From: UMGS1663 sp963621995
GTDB lineage: Bacteria; Bacillota; Clostridia; TANB77; CAG-508
Direction of reading: 5' to 3'
DNA: 23,642 bases
NCBI GenBank assembly: GCA_963621995.1
Contig: CAVFFZ010000019.1
Span: 1 to 23,642 of the forward strand
Numbering within the stretch: position 1 is the first letter of the stretch; each line of letters opens with the position of its first letter. Positions 7,001 through 14,827 of the stretch are shown piece by piece. Both the position numbers and the translations under genes were made by a program. The notes under the pieces were generated by a model. That model was not told where the DNA came from and did not search any database. It saw nothing but the letters and a program-made list of their open reading frames with translations.

Positions 7001-7936
7001 TTATAATGCCATATTTATTCCTTTTGCAACTACTTCTGACATACTTAATACAAGCTCATCTATTTCTTTTGGCGTTACTATAAAATTAAATTCTTTTGGA
7101 AGTAACGCTTCTTTTATCTCCTCATAGTTGTCCTTTTCTTTTAATCCATTTAAATAATCATTTGATTTTGCTTCCTGTTGTAACTTTTCTATAAAAATGT
7201 TTAATGCATCATTTACCACAACTGCTGTTTCTACTACTGTTGGAATACCTATAGCTATTACAGGTATTCCTAAAGTATTTATAGAAATTTCTTTTCTAGT
7301 GTTTCCTACTCCTGCCCCTGGCACTATTCCAGTATTTGATATTTGAATTGTAGAACTTATTCTTTCCATACTTCTTGAGGCTAATGCATCTATTACTATT
7401 AAAAGTTTAGGTTTAATATGTTCTACAACTCCTTTTATTATTTCTAATGTTTCTATTCCTGTTGTTCCTAAAACTCCTGGTGCAATAGCACTTACAGGTC
7501 TTGCATTTTCGTCTATATATTGTGGTAAATAATTTATAATATGTCTTGTTACTTCTACATTTTTTATTACGTTTGGTCCTAAAGCATCTGGTGTTACTTC
7601 TTCGTTTCCTAACCCAACTATTAATATATCATCTTTAAATTCAATTTTTTCACCTATTAATTTTTTCAATTCTTCTGCTAAAATTTTTGAAGATTCCTCT
7701 AATTCTTCATCTGTTAATAAATTGATTTTTTTTATATCTATAGTAATGTAATTTCCTTTTGGTTTCCCTATTGCTTGTTCTCCTTCCTCATTCGTAATTT
7801 TTACTCTTGTTACTTTTATTTTTTCGTTTACATTCTCTACCACAGTTTCTACACCATTAACTTCGTTTTCTATACTATTTGCTTTTCTATATAAATCTCT
7901 TCTCTCATCTGCCAAATCTGTTCTAAAATTGTACAT
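7001..7936 (-). CDS. gpr: Spore germination protease GPR
   Basis: Aspartic-type protease (family A25) that degrades small acid-soluble spore proteins during germination. It is made in the forespore as a zymogen. Conserved blocks: FRTDLADE at the N-terminus, ILIVGLGNEEVTPDALGP (Asp117) and LLIVIDALASRS (Asp183). These two Asp correspond by eye to the two catalytic Asp of the Bacillus megaterium enzyme (127 and 193), both offset by ten because the N-terminus is short: only about four residues precede the RTDLA motif where the propeptide is normally removed. Length is 311 against about 370. The ribosome site AAGGAG lies in the 3' arm of a terminator-like hairpin (7939-7981) just upstream, so translation and read-through from holA may both be restricted. 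Confidence 0.95.
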   Translation of the reverse strand: MYNFRTDLADERRDLYRKANSIENEVNGVETVVENVNEKIKVTRVKITNEEGEQAIGKPKGNYITIDIKKINLLTDEELEESSKILAEELKKLIGEKIEFKDDILIVGLGNEEVTPDALGPNVIKNVEVTRHIINYLPQYIDENARPVSAIAPGVLGTTGIETLEIIKGVVEHIKPKLLIVIDALASRSMERISSTIQISNTGIVPGAGVGNTRKEISINTLGIPVIAIGIPTVVETAVVVNDALNIFIEKLQQEAKSNDYLNGLKEKDNYEEIKEALLPKEFNFIVTPKEIDELVLSMSEVVAKGINMAL

Positions 7937-7938
7937 AA

Positions 7939-7981
7939 AAAATCACTCCTTTTTCTTATTATTTGAAAAAGGAGTGATTTT
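7939..7981 (-). terminator. Terminator-like hairpin containing the gpr ribosome site
   Basis: A perfect 17-bp inverted repeat (7939-7955 with 7965-7981) with a 9-base loop. On the minus strand it ends in six T, two bases before the gpr ATG. The 3' arm contains AAGGAG, the only ribosome site available to gpr. It separates holA (stop at 8036) from gpr. Reading: terminator for the murB-holA operon that also masks gpr translation on read-through RNA. Confidence 0.8.
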
Positions 7982-8035
7982 ATTCGTAAATTTTAGAGAA
8001 GCCTGAAACTTTTAATCTCGTCCATAAAATTTAAT

Positions 8036-9058
8036 TTATGAACAATAACGGCATAATATAGATTCTAGTCCAACATTTAAATCTATTTGACCCATTTTGT
8101 AGTTGTAATCTAAATTTATTAATTCTTCTATAATATTTTTTAGTTCTTCTTCCCTAAAATAGCTTGACTGTGTCTTATATTTTGTTACCAAAAACATTTG
8201 ATTTGGTTTTAAATTTAGACATTCTGCTATATTACTATTTTCTTTTTGTGCTATTTTAGTAATATATAATTTTTTAAAATGATTATACAATGTAATTAAT
8301 ATTTTTTGAATTGGCTCTTTTTGGTATATTAAATTGTTTAATACTTCTAATGCTTTACTTACTTTTTTATTGCCTAAATTATCTGTTAAATCGAATATAA
8401 CACTATCTAATTGTTTTATACATAATAGATCTATATCTTTTTTAGTTATTTCTCCATTTGGGCCTGCATACTCTATTAATTTTCTTATTTCATTTATTAA
8501 TCTTTGCATATTTGTTCCACAACATTCTATAAAGTATTTTATAGTAATGTCATCTATACTAACTCCATATGCTTTTGTTATTGCTTTCATTCTTGTAGCA
8601 ATTTGAACTGGTTTTAATTCGCTAAATTCACATACTATTCCCACATTGTCTATTACTTTATATAGTTCATTTTTTTCCGCTTCTTCTTCCACAAAAACAA
8701 GTACTACTGATTCTCTTATTATTTCTATATTTTCTTTTATATATTCAGCAACTTTATTTACTAATTCTGTGTTTATTCCTGTTTTCTTTCTACCTTCTTT
8801 TTTGAATAGTCCAGTGTTTCTTGCAATAATTAATTTTTTTTCATATCCAAACGCCGGTGTTTCTATATCTGATATTATTGAGCTTACATTTGTTTCATCT
8901 ATTTTTACTTCGTTTATTCCTGCTTTTCTTTCACCAAAATTGTTTTTTATTTTTTTTAAGCATGATTCTAAAAGGAATAGTTCTTCCCCATATAAAAGAT
9001 AAATGCTATTTAGTTTTCCTTCTTTTAAATCTTTTTCTAAATTTTCAATGGTTAACAT
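8036..9058 (-). CDS. holA: DNA polymerase III delta subunit
   Basis: Subunit of the clamp loader that opens the beta clamp during replication. At 340 residues it is of usual length. Recognisable: N-terminal NSIYLLYGEELFLLESCLKKI (the delta start that pairs with the AAA+ fold), the acidic beta-clamp contact region with ETPAFGYEKKLIIARN, EFSELKPVQI, and the C-terminal collar region (QKEPIQKILITLYNHFKKLYI...). It starts 6 bases after the debranching-enzyme stop; its ribosome site GGAG lies in the last codons of that gene, which suggests translational coupling. holA is commonly isolated among unrelated genes, so operon company here says little about its role. Confidence 0.92.
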   Translation of the reverse strand: MLTIENLEKDLKEGKLNSIYLLYGEELFLLESCLKKIKNNFGERKAGINEVKIDETNVSSIISDIETPAFGYEKKLIIARNTGLFKKEGRKKTGINTELVNKVAEYIKENIEIIRESVVLVFVEEEAEKNELYKVIDNVGIVCEFSELKPVQIATRMKAITKAYGVSIDDITIKYFIECCGTNMQRLINEIRKLIEYAGPNGEITKKDIDLLCIKQLDSVIFDLTDNLGNKKVSKALEVLNNLIYQKEPIQKILITLYNHFKKLYITKIAQKENSNIAECLNLKPNQMFLVTKYKTQSSYFREEELKNIIEELINLDYNYKMGQIDLNVGLESILCRYCS

Positions 9059-9064
9059 GATTTT

Positions 9065-11083
9065 CTAATTCTCCAAAATTATTCTAAATACTTCTGCTAC
9101 ACTCCATGCTTGATTTATTGTTCCTTTTGATTTAAAAGGTCTTGCCGAATCATATAATTCAGATATTCCCATTATTGTCCTTCCTTCATTGAACTCTTTT
9201 ATAAATGTATTTTTTACATTTTGTACAAACTTATTATATTTTTCTTGTAGCTCTTTCTTCTCTGTTTTATTGCTTTCTTCTAATATTTTCTTAAATGAGT
9301 TATAGTATATTCCTAAAAGCCATGGCCAAGTAATTCCTTGGTGGTAACTCATGTCTCTTCTAAAGCTGTCTCCTTCATATACTTCTATATAGTTCTCTTC
9401 GCCTTTTGCTAATGTTTTTAATCCATAGTTATTTAATAATTTTTTAGTTACTGTATTAAACATTTCTTTTGCTATTTCTGATTTAGGATCTAACACAGGA
9501 TAAGTAAGGCTTAATGCAAATAATTGATTTGGTCTTATTTTACTATCTCCTAATACATCATATAAACATTTCCTCTTTTTGTTATAGAATTTTTCTATGA
9601 AAGATTTCTTACATAAGTCTGACATTATTTTATATTTATTTGCCTTTTGCTTAGTTTCAAATTTTAAAGTTAATTCTTCCATAATTTTTAAAGCATTATA
9701 CCACATACTATTAATTTCTACAGCTTTTCCATTTCTTGGCGTTACTACATAACTTCCTATTTTAGCATCCATCCATGTATTTTGTATATTTGGACTTCCT
9801 GAAGAAATTAATCCATCTTCATCTAAATAAATATCATTTTCGTCTACATCTATTCCTTCTGTATAACTCTCTATTATTTTTTCTAATACTGGATACATTT
9901 TTTCTTTTACAAATATCTCATCATTTGTATAATTTAAATATTTTTCTACTTGTTCAAATAATAAAAGAGAACTATCCGCACTATTATATAATGGACGATT
10001 ATCATAACCTGAATACCCATTTGGGACTAAACCAAATTTTATATCTCTTATTATTGTCAATAAGACTTCTTGGGCTATATCAAATCTTCTAGTTTTTAAA
10101 AGAATTCCCTCAAAAGAAATTAATGTATCTCTTCCCCAGTCTAAAAACCATGGGTAACCTGCAATAATTGTATGAAGCCTAAAAGATGGACGATATACTA
10201 CAAAATTATCTGCTGAAATTATAAAATTCCTTATTAGTTGTGTATATTCTGAATTTTCATTTTCTTTAACTTTATCTATTAAATTCGATTCATAAACAAG
10301 CTCTGCTATTCTAACTATTTCTTTGCTTATTGTTTTTTTACCATCTATTTCTTCTATATTTGCTTCTAAAGATGCAACAAATGTTATTTCTTTAGTTTCA
10401 TTTGGTTTAATTTCTATTTCATATCTGCCTGGAATTGCATGGTTCTCTTCCGCACAAAAACCTCGTTTTTCTTCTTCTATATAAAACATACTTCTAAAAC
10501 TATCATTTTGATGTGTAATATACTTGCCATCTGTACTATACATGTATATAGGTGTTTGTGCTTGTCCATCTAGCTCTACTTTTAATTTTCTATTTTTCTC
10601 TTCTTGTTTTATTGCAAATTCATGATTATAAGCTTCTGCGTGGAAATCTCTAAAATTTATTACAGGTGTCAATGTTAGCTTTGTTTCGTGGTCTTTATTA
10701 TATATTTGATAATATACAACCACTGTGTTTTTTCCATATTCCATACATATATATTTTTTTATAGCAACATCTTCTACTTCATATGTATAAATAGGAATGT
10801 ATTCTTTTTCAAAACTTTTTAGATACTTATACCCTTGTGAAATGTAGTTTTTACATACATTAGTATATAAGTCATATTTTATTCCATCTATTTCTATACT
10901 TTCATCTACTTTAGAAAGAACAAGATGCCTTCTAGCTGGTGGTGTAAGTGGTGCTATTAATAGTCCATGATATCTTCTTGTATTTGCACCTATCATAGTT
11001 GAACTTGCAAATCCACCTATTCCATTTGTAATAATCCATTCTTTTTTTATTCCTTCTTCAAAATTGACATTAGTGTATTTCAT
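9065..11083 (-). CDS. Glycogen debranching enzyme (amylo-alpha-1,6-glucosidase, GH133-type)
   Basis: Hydrolyses alpha-1,6 branch points of glycogen or related glucans in the cytoplasm. An N-terminal beta domain (about 1-270) carries NGIGGFASSTMIGANTRRYH, typical of GDE_N, and RYHGLLIAPLTPP. The C-terminal (alpha/alpha)6 catalytic domain carries GYPWFLDWGRDTLISFEG, YNSADSSLLLFEQ, NTWMDAKIG, VEINSMWYNALK, HQGITWPWLLGIY and GTINQAWSVAE. Length 672 fits the single-domain bacterial/archaeal type, not the bifunctional eukaryotic enzyme. An ATG four codons upstream (11095) overlaps the GGAGG ribosome site itself, so I start at 11083. It sits between yvcK and holA with a 46-base gap to yvcK and a 6-base gap to holA. 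Confidence 0.93.
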   Translation of the reverse strand: MKYTNVNFEEGIKKEWIITNGIGGFASSTMIGANTRRYHGLLIAPLTPPARRHLVLSKVDESIEIDGIKYDLYTNVCKNYISQGYKYLKSFEKEYIPIYTYEVEDVAIKKYICMEYGKNTVVVYYQIYNKDHETKLTLTPVINFRDFHAEAYNHEFAIKQEEKNRKLKVELDGQAQTPIYMYSTDGKYITHQNDSFRSMFYIEEEKRGFCAEENHAIPGRYEIEIKPNETKEITFVASLEANIEEIDGKKTISKEIVRIAELVYESNLIDKVKENENSEYTQLIRNFIISADNFVVYRPSFRLHTIIAGYPWFLDWGRDTLISFEGILLKTRRFDIAQEVLLTIIRDIKFGLVPNGYSGYDNRPLYNSADSSLLLFEQVEKYLNYTNDEIFVKEKMYPVLEKIIESYTEGIDVDENDIYLDEDGLISSGSPNIQNTWMDAKIGSYVVTPRNGKAVEINSMWYNALKIMEELTLKFETKQKANKYKIMSDLCKKSFIEKFYNKKRKCLYDVLGDSKIRPNQLFALSLTYPVLDPKSEIAKEMFNTVTKKLLNNYGLKTLAKGEENYIEVYEGDSFRRDMSYHQGITWPWLLGIYYNSFKKILEESNKTEKKELQEKYNKFVQNVKNTFIKEFNEGRTIMGISELYDSARPFKSKGTINQAWSVAEVFRIILEN

Positions 11084-11129
11084 ATTTCCCTCCATTTTTT
11101 TCTTTTGTTCTTTTTCTTACATTCTATTC

Positions 11130-12728
11130 TTATGTCTTACTATTTTTTTTAGTTGTTGTTCTCTCTGTTTTAGTTTTTTCTTGTTTTTTATTTTCGCTTA
11201 ATTTAGCTTTTTCAGCTATTCTTACTTTTTCTCTTAATTTTGCTTGTTTTCTTTTTAGTGCTTTTTCATCGCTTTCTTTTATTGATATAATTCTATCATT
11301 ATATTTTTCTGCAAATTTACTCTTTGGTCTTGATACTCTTTCTCCTTTTTGCTTTACTCTTTTACTTACTTTTTCCTTTTTAGTTGCTTTCAATTTTTTC
11401 TTTTTTTCTTTTAATCTTGAATTTAACATTAAATATTGTGCATCATTTTGCATATCTCTAAATTTCAAATCTTCGCATATAAGTTCAATTATTGCAGATG
11501 CTATAGCATCTGGATTATGACGTATAAATTCTCCATCTATATATGATAAATTTCTTTGTAATAATTTTATTCCTTCTTCTTTTGCTCTTGCTGTATCTTG
11601 CTCTACTAAATCAGCGCCTTCTCTATTATATTTTCTTATAAATTCTGGTACAATTTCTCCTGTATCATATATACAATAATCTATAATTCCGCTTCCTGCA
11701 TGTTCTTTAATTGCTTTAATATGATCTGCTAATGAATAGTTATCTGTTTGTCCCGGATCCGTCATAATGTTGCTAATATAAATTTTGAATCCTTTGTTTT
11801 CTTTTATTGCTTTAGCTACACCTTTTACAAGTAAGTTTGGAATTACGTTAGTATAAAGGCTTCCAGGGCCTATAATAATTGCATCTGCATTTTTAATAAC
11901 ATCTAATACCCCTGGAGCAGGACTGCAATTTGATGGATTTATAAATATACGATTTATTTTACTTACTTTATTCGTTACCATTTCTGGTATTTGCTCTCTA
12001 TTTTTTATAATTGTTCCATCTTCTAATTCTGCACATATATCTATTGGTTCTAATGTAACAGGGAGTACTTTTCCTACCATATTTAATACATTTTTAGATT
12101 GTTCTATTGATGCTGTAAAGTCCCCATATAGTTCTTTCATAGCTAGTAAATAAATATCACCAAAAGATAATGATTTTAGTTTTCCTTGAGTAAATTTATA
12201 ATTCATTATTCCATTCATAACTGGTTCATTTTCTGCTAATGCAATAAAACTACTTTTTATATCATCTAATGGCATAGATTCTAGTATTTTTCTAGAATCT
12301 GTGATTTTTTTTCCGTAATCAGATACAGTAACTATTGCTGTTAAATTACTTGTATAGTTTTTTAGACCTTTTAGTACAGAATCTAGACCTGAACCGCCAC
12401 CTATAACAACAATATTTGGTCCTTCATCATATACTTTTTTATTAAATATAAGGGATTTTACTTGTCCTTCTTTTGCTTCATCTCTTGTATCTGTTTCTTG
12501 CACTAATAATTCTAGTGTTCTTCTTTGCATAAAAATGTTACCTATAATTACAAATGTAAAACCTGAAACAAAGCTAACTATTATTTCAGCTATATCTCCA
12601 AAGCCTAATTGCTTTCCTGTTAATAAGAATACCATACCATAACATGCAAGAAAAATACCTATTACAATTAATAGCATCCATCTTTTCATTTTTGCCTCTC
12701 TTTTAAACCATTTAAAAAAACCTTTCAT
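11130..12728 (-). CDS. yvcK: YvcK/CofD-like protein with N-terminal membrane anchor and Lys-rich tail
   Basis: Member of the YvcK (gluconeogenesis factor) family, UDP-sugar-binding proteins linked to cell-wall precursor supply and growth on gluconeogenic carbon. The core domain (about 105-430) shows NIVVIGGGSGLDSVLKGLK, VTVSDYGKK, ALAENEPVMNGIMNYKF, the FINPSNCSPAPGVLDVI region and IIIGPGSLYTNVIPNLLVKG. Two extensions are unusual against the roughly 320-residue Bacillus protein: two membrane helices at about 17-37 and 46-66, and a C-terminal tail from about 445 to 532 that is very rich in Lys and Arg and probably disordered. It follows murB (84-base gap), a pairing also common in Firmicutes. 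The ribosome site is AGGAGG. Confidence 0.92.
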   Translation of the reverse strand: MKGFFKWFKREAKMKRWMLLIVIGIFLACYGMVFLLTGKQLGFGDIAEIIVSFVSGFTFVIIGNIFMQRRTLELLVQETDTRDEAKEGQVKSLIFNKKVYDEGPNIVVIGGGSGLDSVLKGLKNYTSNLTAIVTVSDYGKKITDSRKILESMPLDDIKSSFIALAENEPVMNGIMNYKFTQGKLKSLSFGDIYLLAMKELYGDFTASIEQSKNVLNMVGKVLPVTLEPIDICAELEDGTIIKNREQIPEMVTNKVSKINRIFINPSNCSPAPGVLDVIKNADAIIIGPGSLYTNVIPNLLVKGVAKAIKENKGFKIYISNIMTDPGQTDNYSLADHIKAIKEHAGSGIIDYCIYDTGEIVPEFIRKYNREGADLVEQDTARAKEEGIKLLQRNLSYIDGEFIRHNPDAIASAIIELICEDLKFRDMQNDAQYLMLNSRLKEKKKKLKATKKEKVSKRVKQKGERVSRPKSKFAEKYNDRIISIKESDEKALKRKQAKLREKVRIAEKAKLSENKKQEKTKTERTTTKKNSKT

Positions 12729-12812
12729 TTTTTCCTCCTATTACTCTGTTTTTTCTATTGTTCTATTCTAATATTTTCTGTTTTTATATTTTGTTTTTAT
12801 TATCTTTTCGTT

Positions 12813-13731
12813 TTATTCTCCTATTACTTCTACTTCTAGTTCTATTATTTTTCCAAACTTTTCGTAAACTACTTTTGTTACGTAATCTACCAAATTTAAA
12901 ATATCTTCTGCAGTTGCATCTCCTGTATTAACAATAAAACCTGCATGTTTTAAAGATACTTGTGCTCCTCCTATAGAGTACCCCTTCAAACCTGCTTCAT
13001 CTATTAATTGTGCTGTTATAAAATTGTTTCCTCTTTTAAATGTACTTCCTGCACTAGGCATATTTATTGGTTGTTTTTCTATTCTTGAAGCTTTATATAA
13101 ATCCATTTTTCCTTTTATTTCTTCTGGATTTCCTTTTTCTAATTCTAATATTGCACTTAAAATAATTTCTTTGTTTTCTTTAAAACGGCTATGTCTATAT
13201 GAAAAATCCATATATTCATTTTTTAATGTATGTATATTCATTTCTTCATCCATACAAGTTACTTCTTTAAGTATTTCCTTTATTTCTTTTCCATAAGCAC
13301 CTGCATTCATATATATCGCTCCACCCATAGTACCTGGAATTCCGTGATGCAAACTCAAATCCAGCAATACCTTTTTTTTGCAATATACTAGCCAACATTC
13401 CTAGTTTTACGCCAGCACCTATATTTAATATTACTTTATCTCCTTCTTCTTGTATACCAATTTCGTTAAAGTCTAATTTTGCAACTATACCACGAATTCC
13501 TTTGTCTTTAACTAATAAATTACTTCCATTTCCTACTATATAAAATGGAATATTATTTTCCTTAATATATTTTAATACAAGTTTAAGTTCGTCTATTGTT
13601 TTTACATTTATATATATATCAGCTTTTCCACCAACTTTAAAGGTTGTATGCTTTGACATATCTTCATTTTTCTTTATATTTAAACCTGGCATATTTTCAC
13701 ATAAATTTTCATATACATTTTGCATATTCAA
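12813..13731 (-). pseudogene. murB: UDP-N-acetylenolpyruvoylglucosamine reductase MurB, one-base frameshift
   Basis: MurB reduces UDP-GlcNAc-enolpyruvate to UDP-MurNAc, an early peptidoglycan step, using FAD and NADPH. The 5' part (13731 to about 13345) encodes the FAD domain: MSKHTTFKVGGKADI, PFYIVGNGSNLLV and GIAGFEFAS. The 3' part (about 13343 to 12813) continues in another frame with GIPGTMGGAIYMNAGAYG, SYRHSRFK, PINMPSAGSTFKRG, GLKGYSIGGAQVS and HAGFIVN. The parts join exactly if one base is removed at about 13344 (a G on the plus strand), restoring FAS-GIPGTMGG and a normal protein of 305 residues. All catalytic motifs are intact outside the shift. murB is essential, so this is either a sequence error or a dead copy with another elsewhere. 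The start is TTG at 13731 or ATG at 13725; AGAGGTGAT favours the TTG by spacing. Confidence 0.92.
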
Positions 13732-13785
13732 TCTTCATCACCTCTTGATTCTAATATATGAATTGTAAGTTTTTTTATGTTTTTT

Positions 13786-13814
13786 ATTTTATCATTTTTA
13801 ATGAAATTTTACAA
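13786..13814 (-). promoter_or_regulatory. Promoter of the murB operon
   Basis: Minus strand TTGTAA (13809-13814), 17-base spacer ending in TGA, TAAAAT (13786-13791). It lies about 55 bases before murB, back to back with the promoter of the zinc-ribbon/TM2 gene. Confidence 0.6.
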
Positions 13815-13841
13815 TGATTTTAATAAATTTTGCTATTTTAC

Positions 13842-13869
13842 TTGAAAATTATGTAGAATAATGTATAAT
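13842..13869 (+). promoter_or_regulatory. Promoter of the zinc-ribbon/TM2 gene
   Basis: TTGAAA (13842-13847), 16-base spacer, TATAAT (13864-13869). Transcription would start near 13876, about 27 bases before the ATG at 13903. Confidence 0.7.
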
Positions 13870-13902
13870 ATAGGTATGAAGAAATTTAAAGGAGGAATTT
13901 TT

Positions 13903-14265
13903 ATGTTCTGTAAATATTGCGGAAAAGAAACTGAAAGCGAAGTTTGTGATGAATGCAAAAACAAAGGAAACAATGAAACAATAGAAGTTGAAGCTACAAA
14001 AGTTGAAACTAACAATACAACTAGTTCAACTACTAAACCAAAATCAAAAATGGCAGCTGGTTTACTTGGTATCTTTTTAGGTTCTTTAGGTGTTCATAAC
14101 TTCTATTTAGGATATACTGGAAAAGCTATCGCACAATTATTAATATCTATATTAAGTTGTGGAGCCTTAGCTGTAGTTTCTGAAATTTGGGGATTAGTTG
14201 AAGGTATCCTAATCTTAACAGGAAGCATTGATACAGATGCTAATGGAGTTAAATTAGGAGACTAA
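13903..14265 (+). CDS. Zinc-ribbon and TM2-domain membrane protein
   Basis: A 120-residue protein with an N-terminal zinc ribbon (Cys3 and Cys6, Cys15 and Cys18: CKYCGKE...CDECK), a Thr/Ser/Lys-rich linker (about 25-48) and a TM2 domain. The latter has two membrane helices around the typical GVHNFYLGYTGKAIAQLL turn and ends in ILTGSIDTDANGVKL. TM2 proteins are widespread and their molecular role is unsettled; the ribbon may bind metal or a partner on the cytoplasmic face. The start is chosen at 13903 because GGAGG lies 7 bases upstream; an upstream in-frame ATG at 13861 overlaps the -10 box and cannot be used. It has its own promoter and terminator. Confidence 0.88.
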   Translation: MFCKYCGKETESEVCDECKNKGNNETIEVEATKVETNNTTSSTTKPKSKMAAGLLGIFLGSLGVHNFYLGYTGKAIAQLLISILSCGALAVVSEIWGLVEGILILTGSIDTDANGVKLGD

Positions 14266-14316
14266 CTCAAATAATTATATAAACATTATTGTTTTTTATA
14301 ATTTTATTTGAATTAC

Positions 14317-14351
14317 AAAAAAGAATTGATTTTTACATCAATTCTTTTTTT
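14317..14351 (+). terminator. Terminator of the zinc-ribbon/TM2 gene
   Basis: Stem AAAAAAGAATTGA with TCAATTCTTTTTT around an 8-base loop, closing in a T-run. It marks the end of the core block. Confidence 0.85.
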
Positions 14352-14421
14352 ATATACAATAAAAAAAGAAGAACATATTTCAAGTATGCTCTTATAACTT
14401 ACTTTATTTGCCTCATTCAAA

Positions 14422-14610
14422 TTAATATCTTTTCTTGTTAAACTTTTTGACCACATTCGTTTTCTTTCGTTCACTTTTCCGTTTTTTTAAAAAATCCAAA
14501 ATGCTACAAGCAATGTATTTATCAGCTTTTGCTGTTTTTATATTCGTTTTGCTTCGTCCATTTACAGATATATAACTACACTTTATATAGTTATCATAGT
14601 CATTCCAATA
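14422..14610 (-). pseudogene. Degenerate ORF remnant, 62 codons, no start codon
   Basis: A minus-strand open frame of 62 sense codons ends at TAA (14422-14424) and reads like real protein: YWNDYDNYIKCSYISVNGRS near its start and a Lys/Arg-rich tail ending NKKRY. It opens directly after TAG at 14611-14613, with no ATG or ribosome site. Just upstream, another frame beginning near 14660 (MLSDSCSFRYNQIF) would join it if one base were added at the T-rich run there. I do not recognise the family. I read it as the 3' remnant of a broken gene. The rest of 14352-14670 shows nothing else I can support. Confidence 0.35.
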
Positions 14611-14670
14611 CTAAAAAATATTTGATTATATCTAAAAGAACAAGAATCGCTAAGCATTGATAATTGCGAT

Positions 14671-14702
14671 AAAAAAAGAATTTGAGCAAAATCACTCAAA
14701 CT
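14671..14702 (-). terminator. Terminator of the nuclease cassette
   Basis: Stem TTTGAG (14681-14686) with CTCAAA (14695-14700), followed on the minus strand by TTC and seven T. It directly follows repeat copy A, downstream of the nuclease gene. Confidence 0.75.
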
Positions 14703-14712
14703 CTATATTTAT

Positions 14713-14826
14713 GGCTCGTTAGGCGCATCCGTGTGCGAAAAATACGAGCTATTAATTTATAATTATATTTTATGTTTGATTCTATGTTTATAATTTAACA
14801 TAAAACAAATAATTTTGCAAGAGTTT
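14713..14826 (-). repeat. 114-bp direct repeat, copy A
   Basis: Matches 16425-16538 over 114 bases without gaps and with 7 substitutions (about 94% identity). Six of the 7 lie in the first 37 bases (plus-strand order), which contain the hairpin arms GCTCGT/ACGAGC. The remaining 77 bases differ once and contain the inverted repeat TTTTATGTT/AACATAAAA (9 bp, 20-base loop). The copy starts two bases past the nuclease stop codon and is followed by its own terminator. The minus strand has TTGCAA, 17 bases, TAAATT within the conserved part, a possible promoter for a short RNA. Confidence 0.9.
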
Positions 14827-14827
14827 C

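Noticed and set aside
8334..9060. Several plus-strand ORFs opposite holA and opposite the debranching enzyme
   Set aside because: They are low-complexity Leu/Phe/Ser-rich shadows of well-supported minus-strand genes and have no ribosome sites.
13267..13367. Programmed frameshift in murB
   Set aside because: The switch point has no slippery heptamer, pseudoknot or Shine-Dalgarno-like stimulator, and MurB is not known to be recoded.
14713..14826. Integron attC-like site: GTTAGGC and ATTTAAC at the two ends of repeat copy A
   Set aside because: The two core motifs are in the wrong order for attC, copy B has GTTTGAC which does not fit the consensus, and no integron integrase is present.
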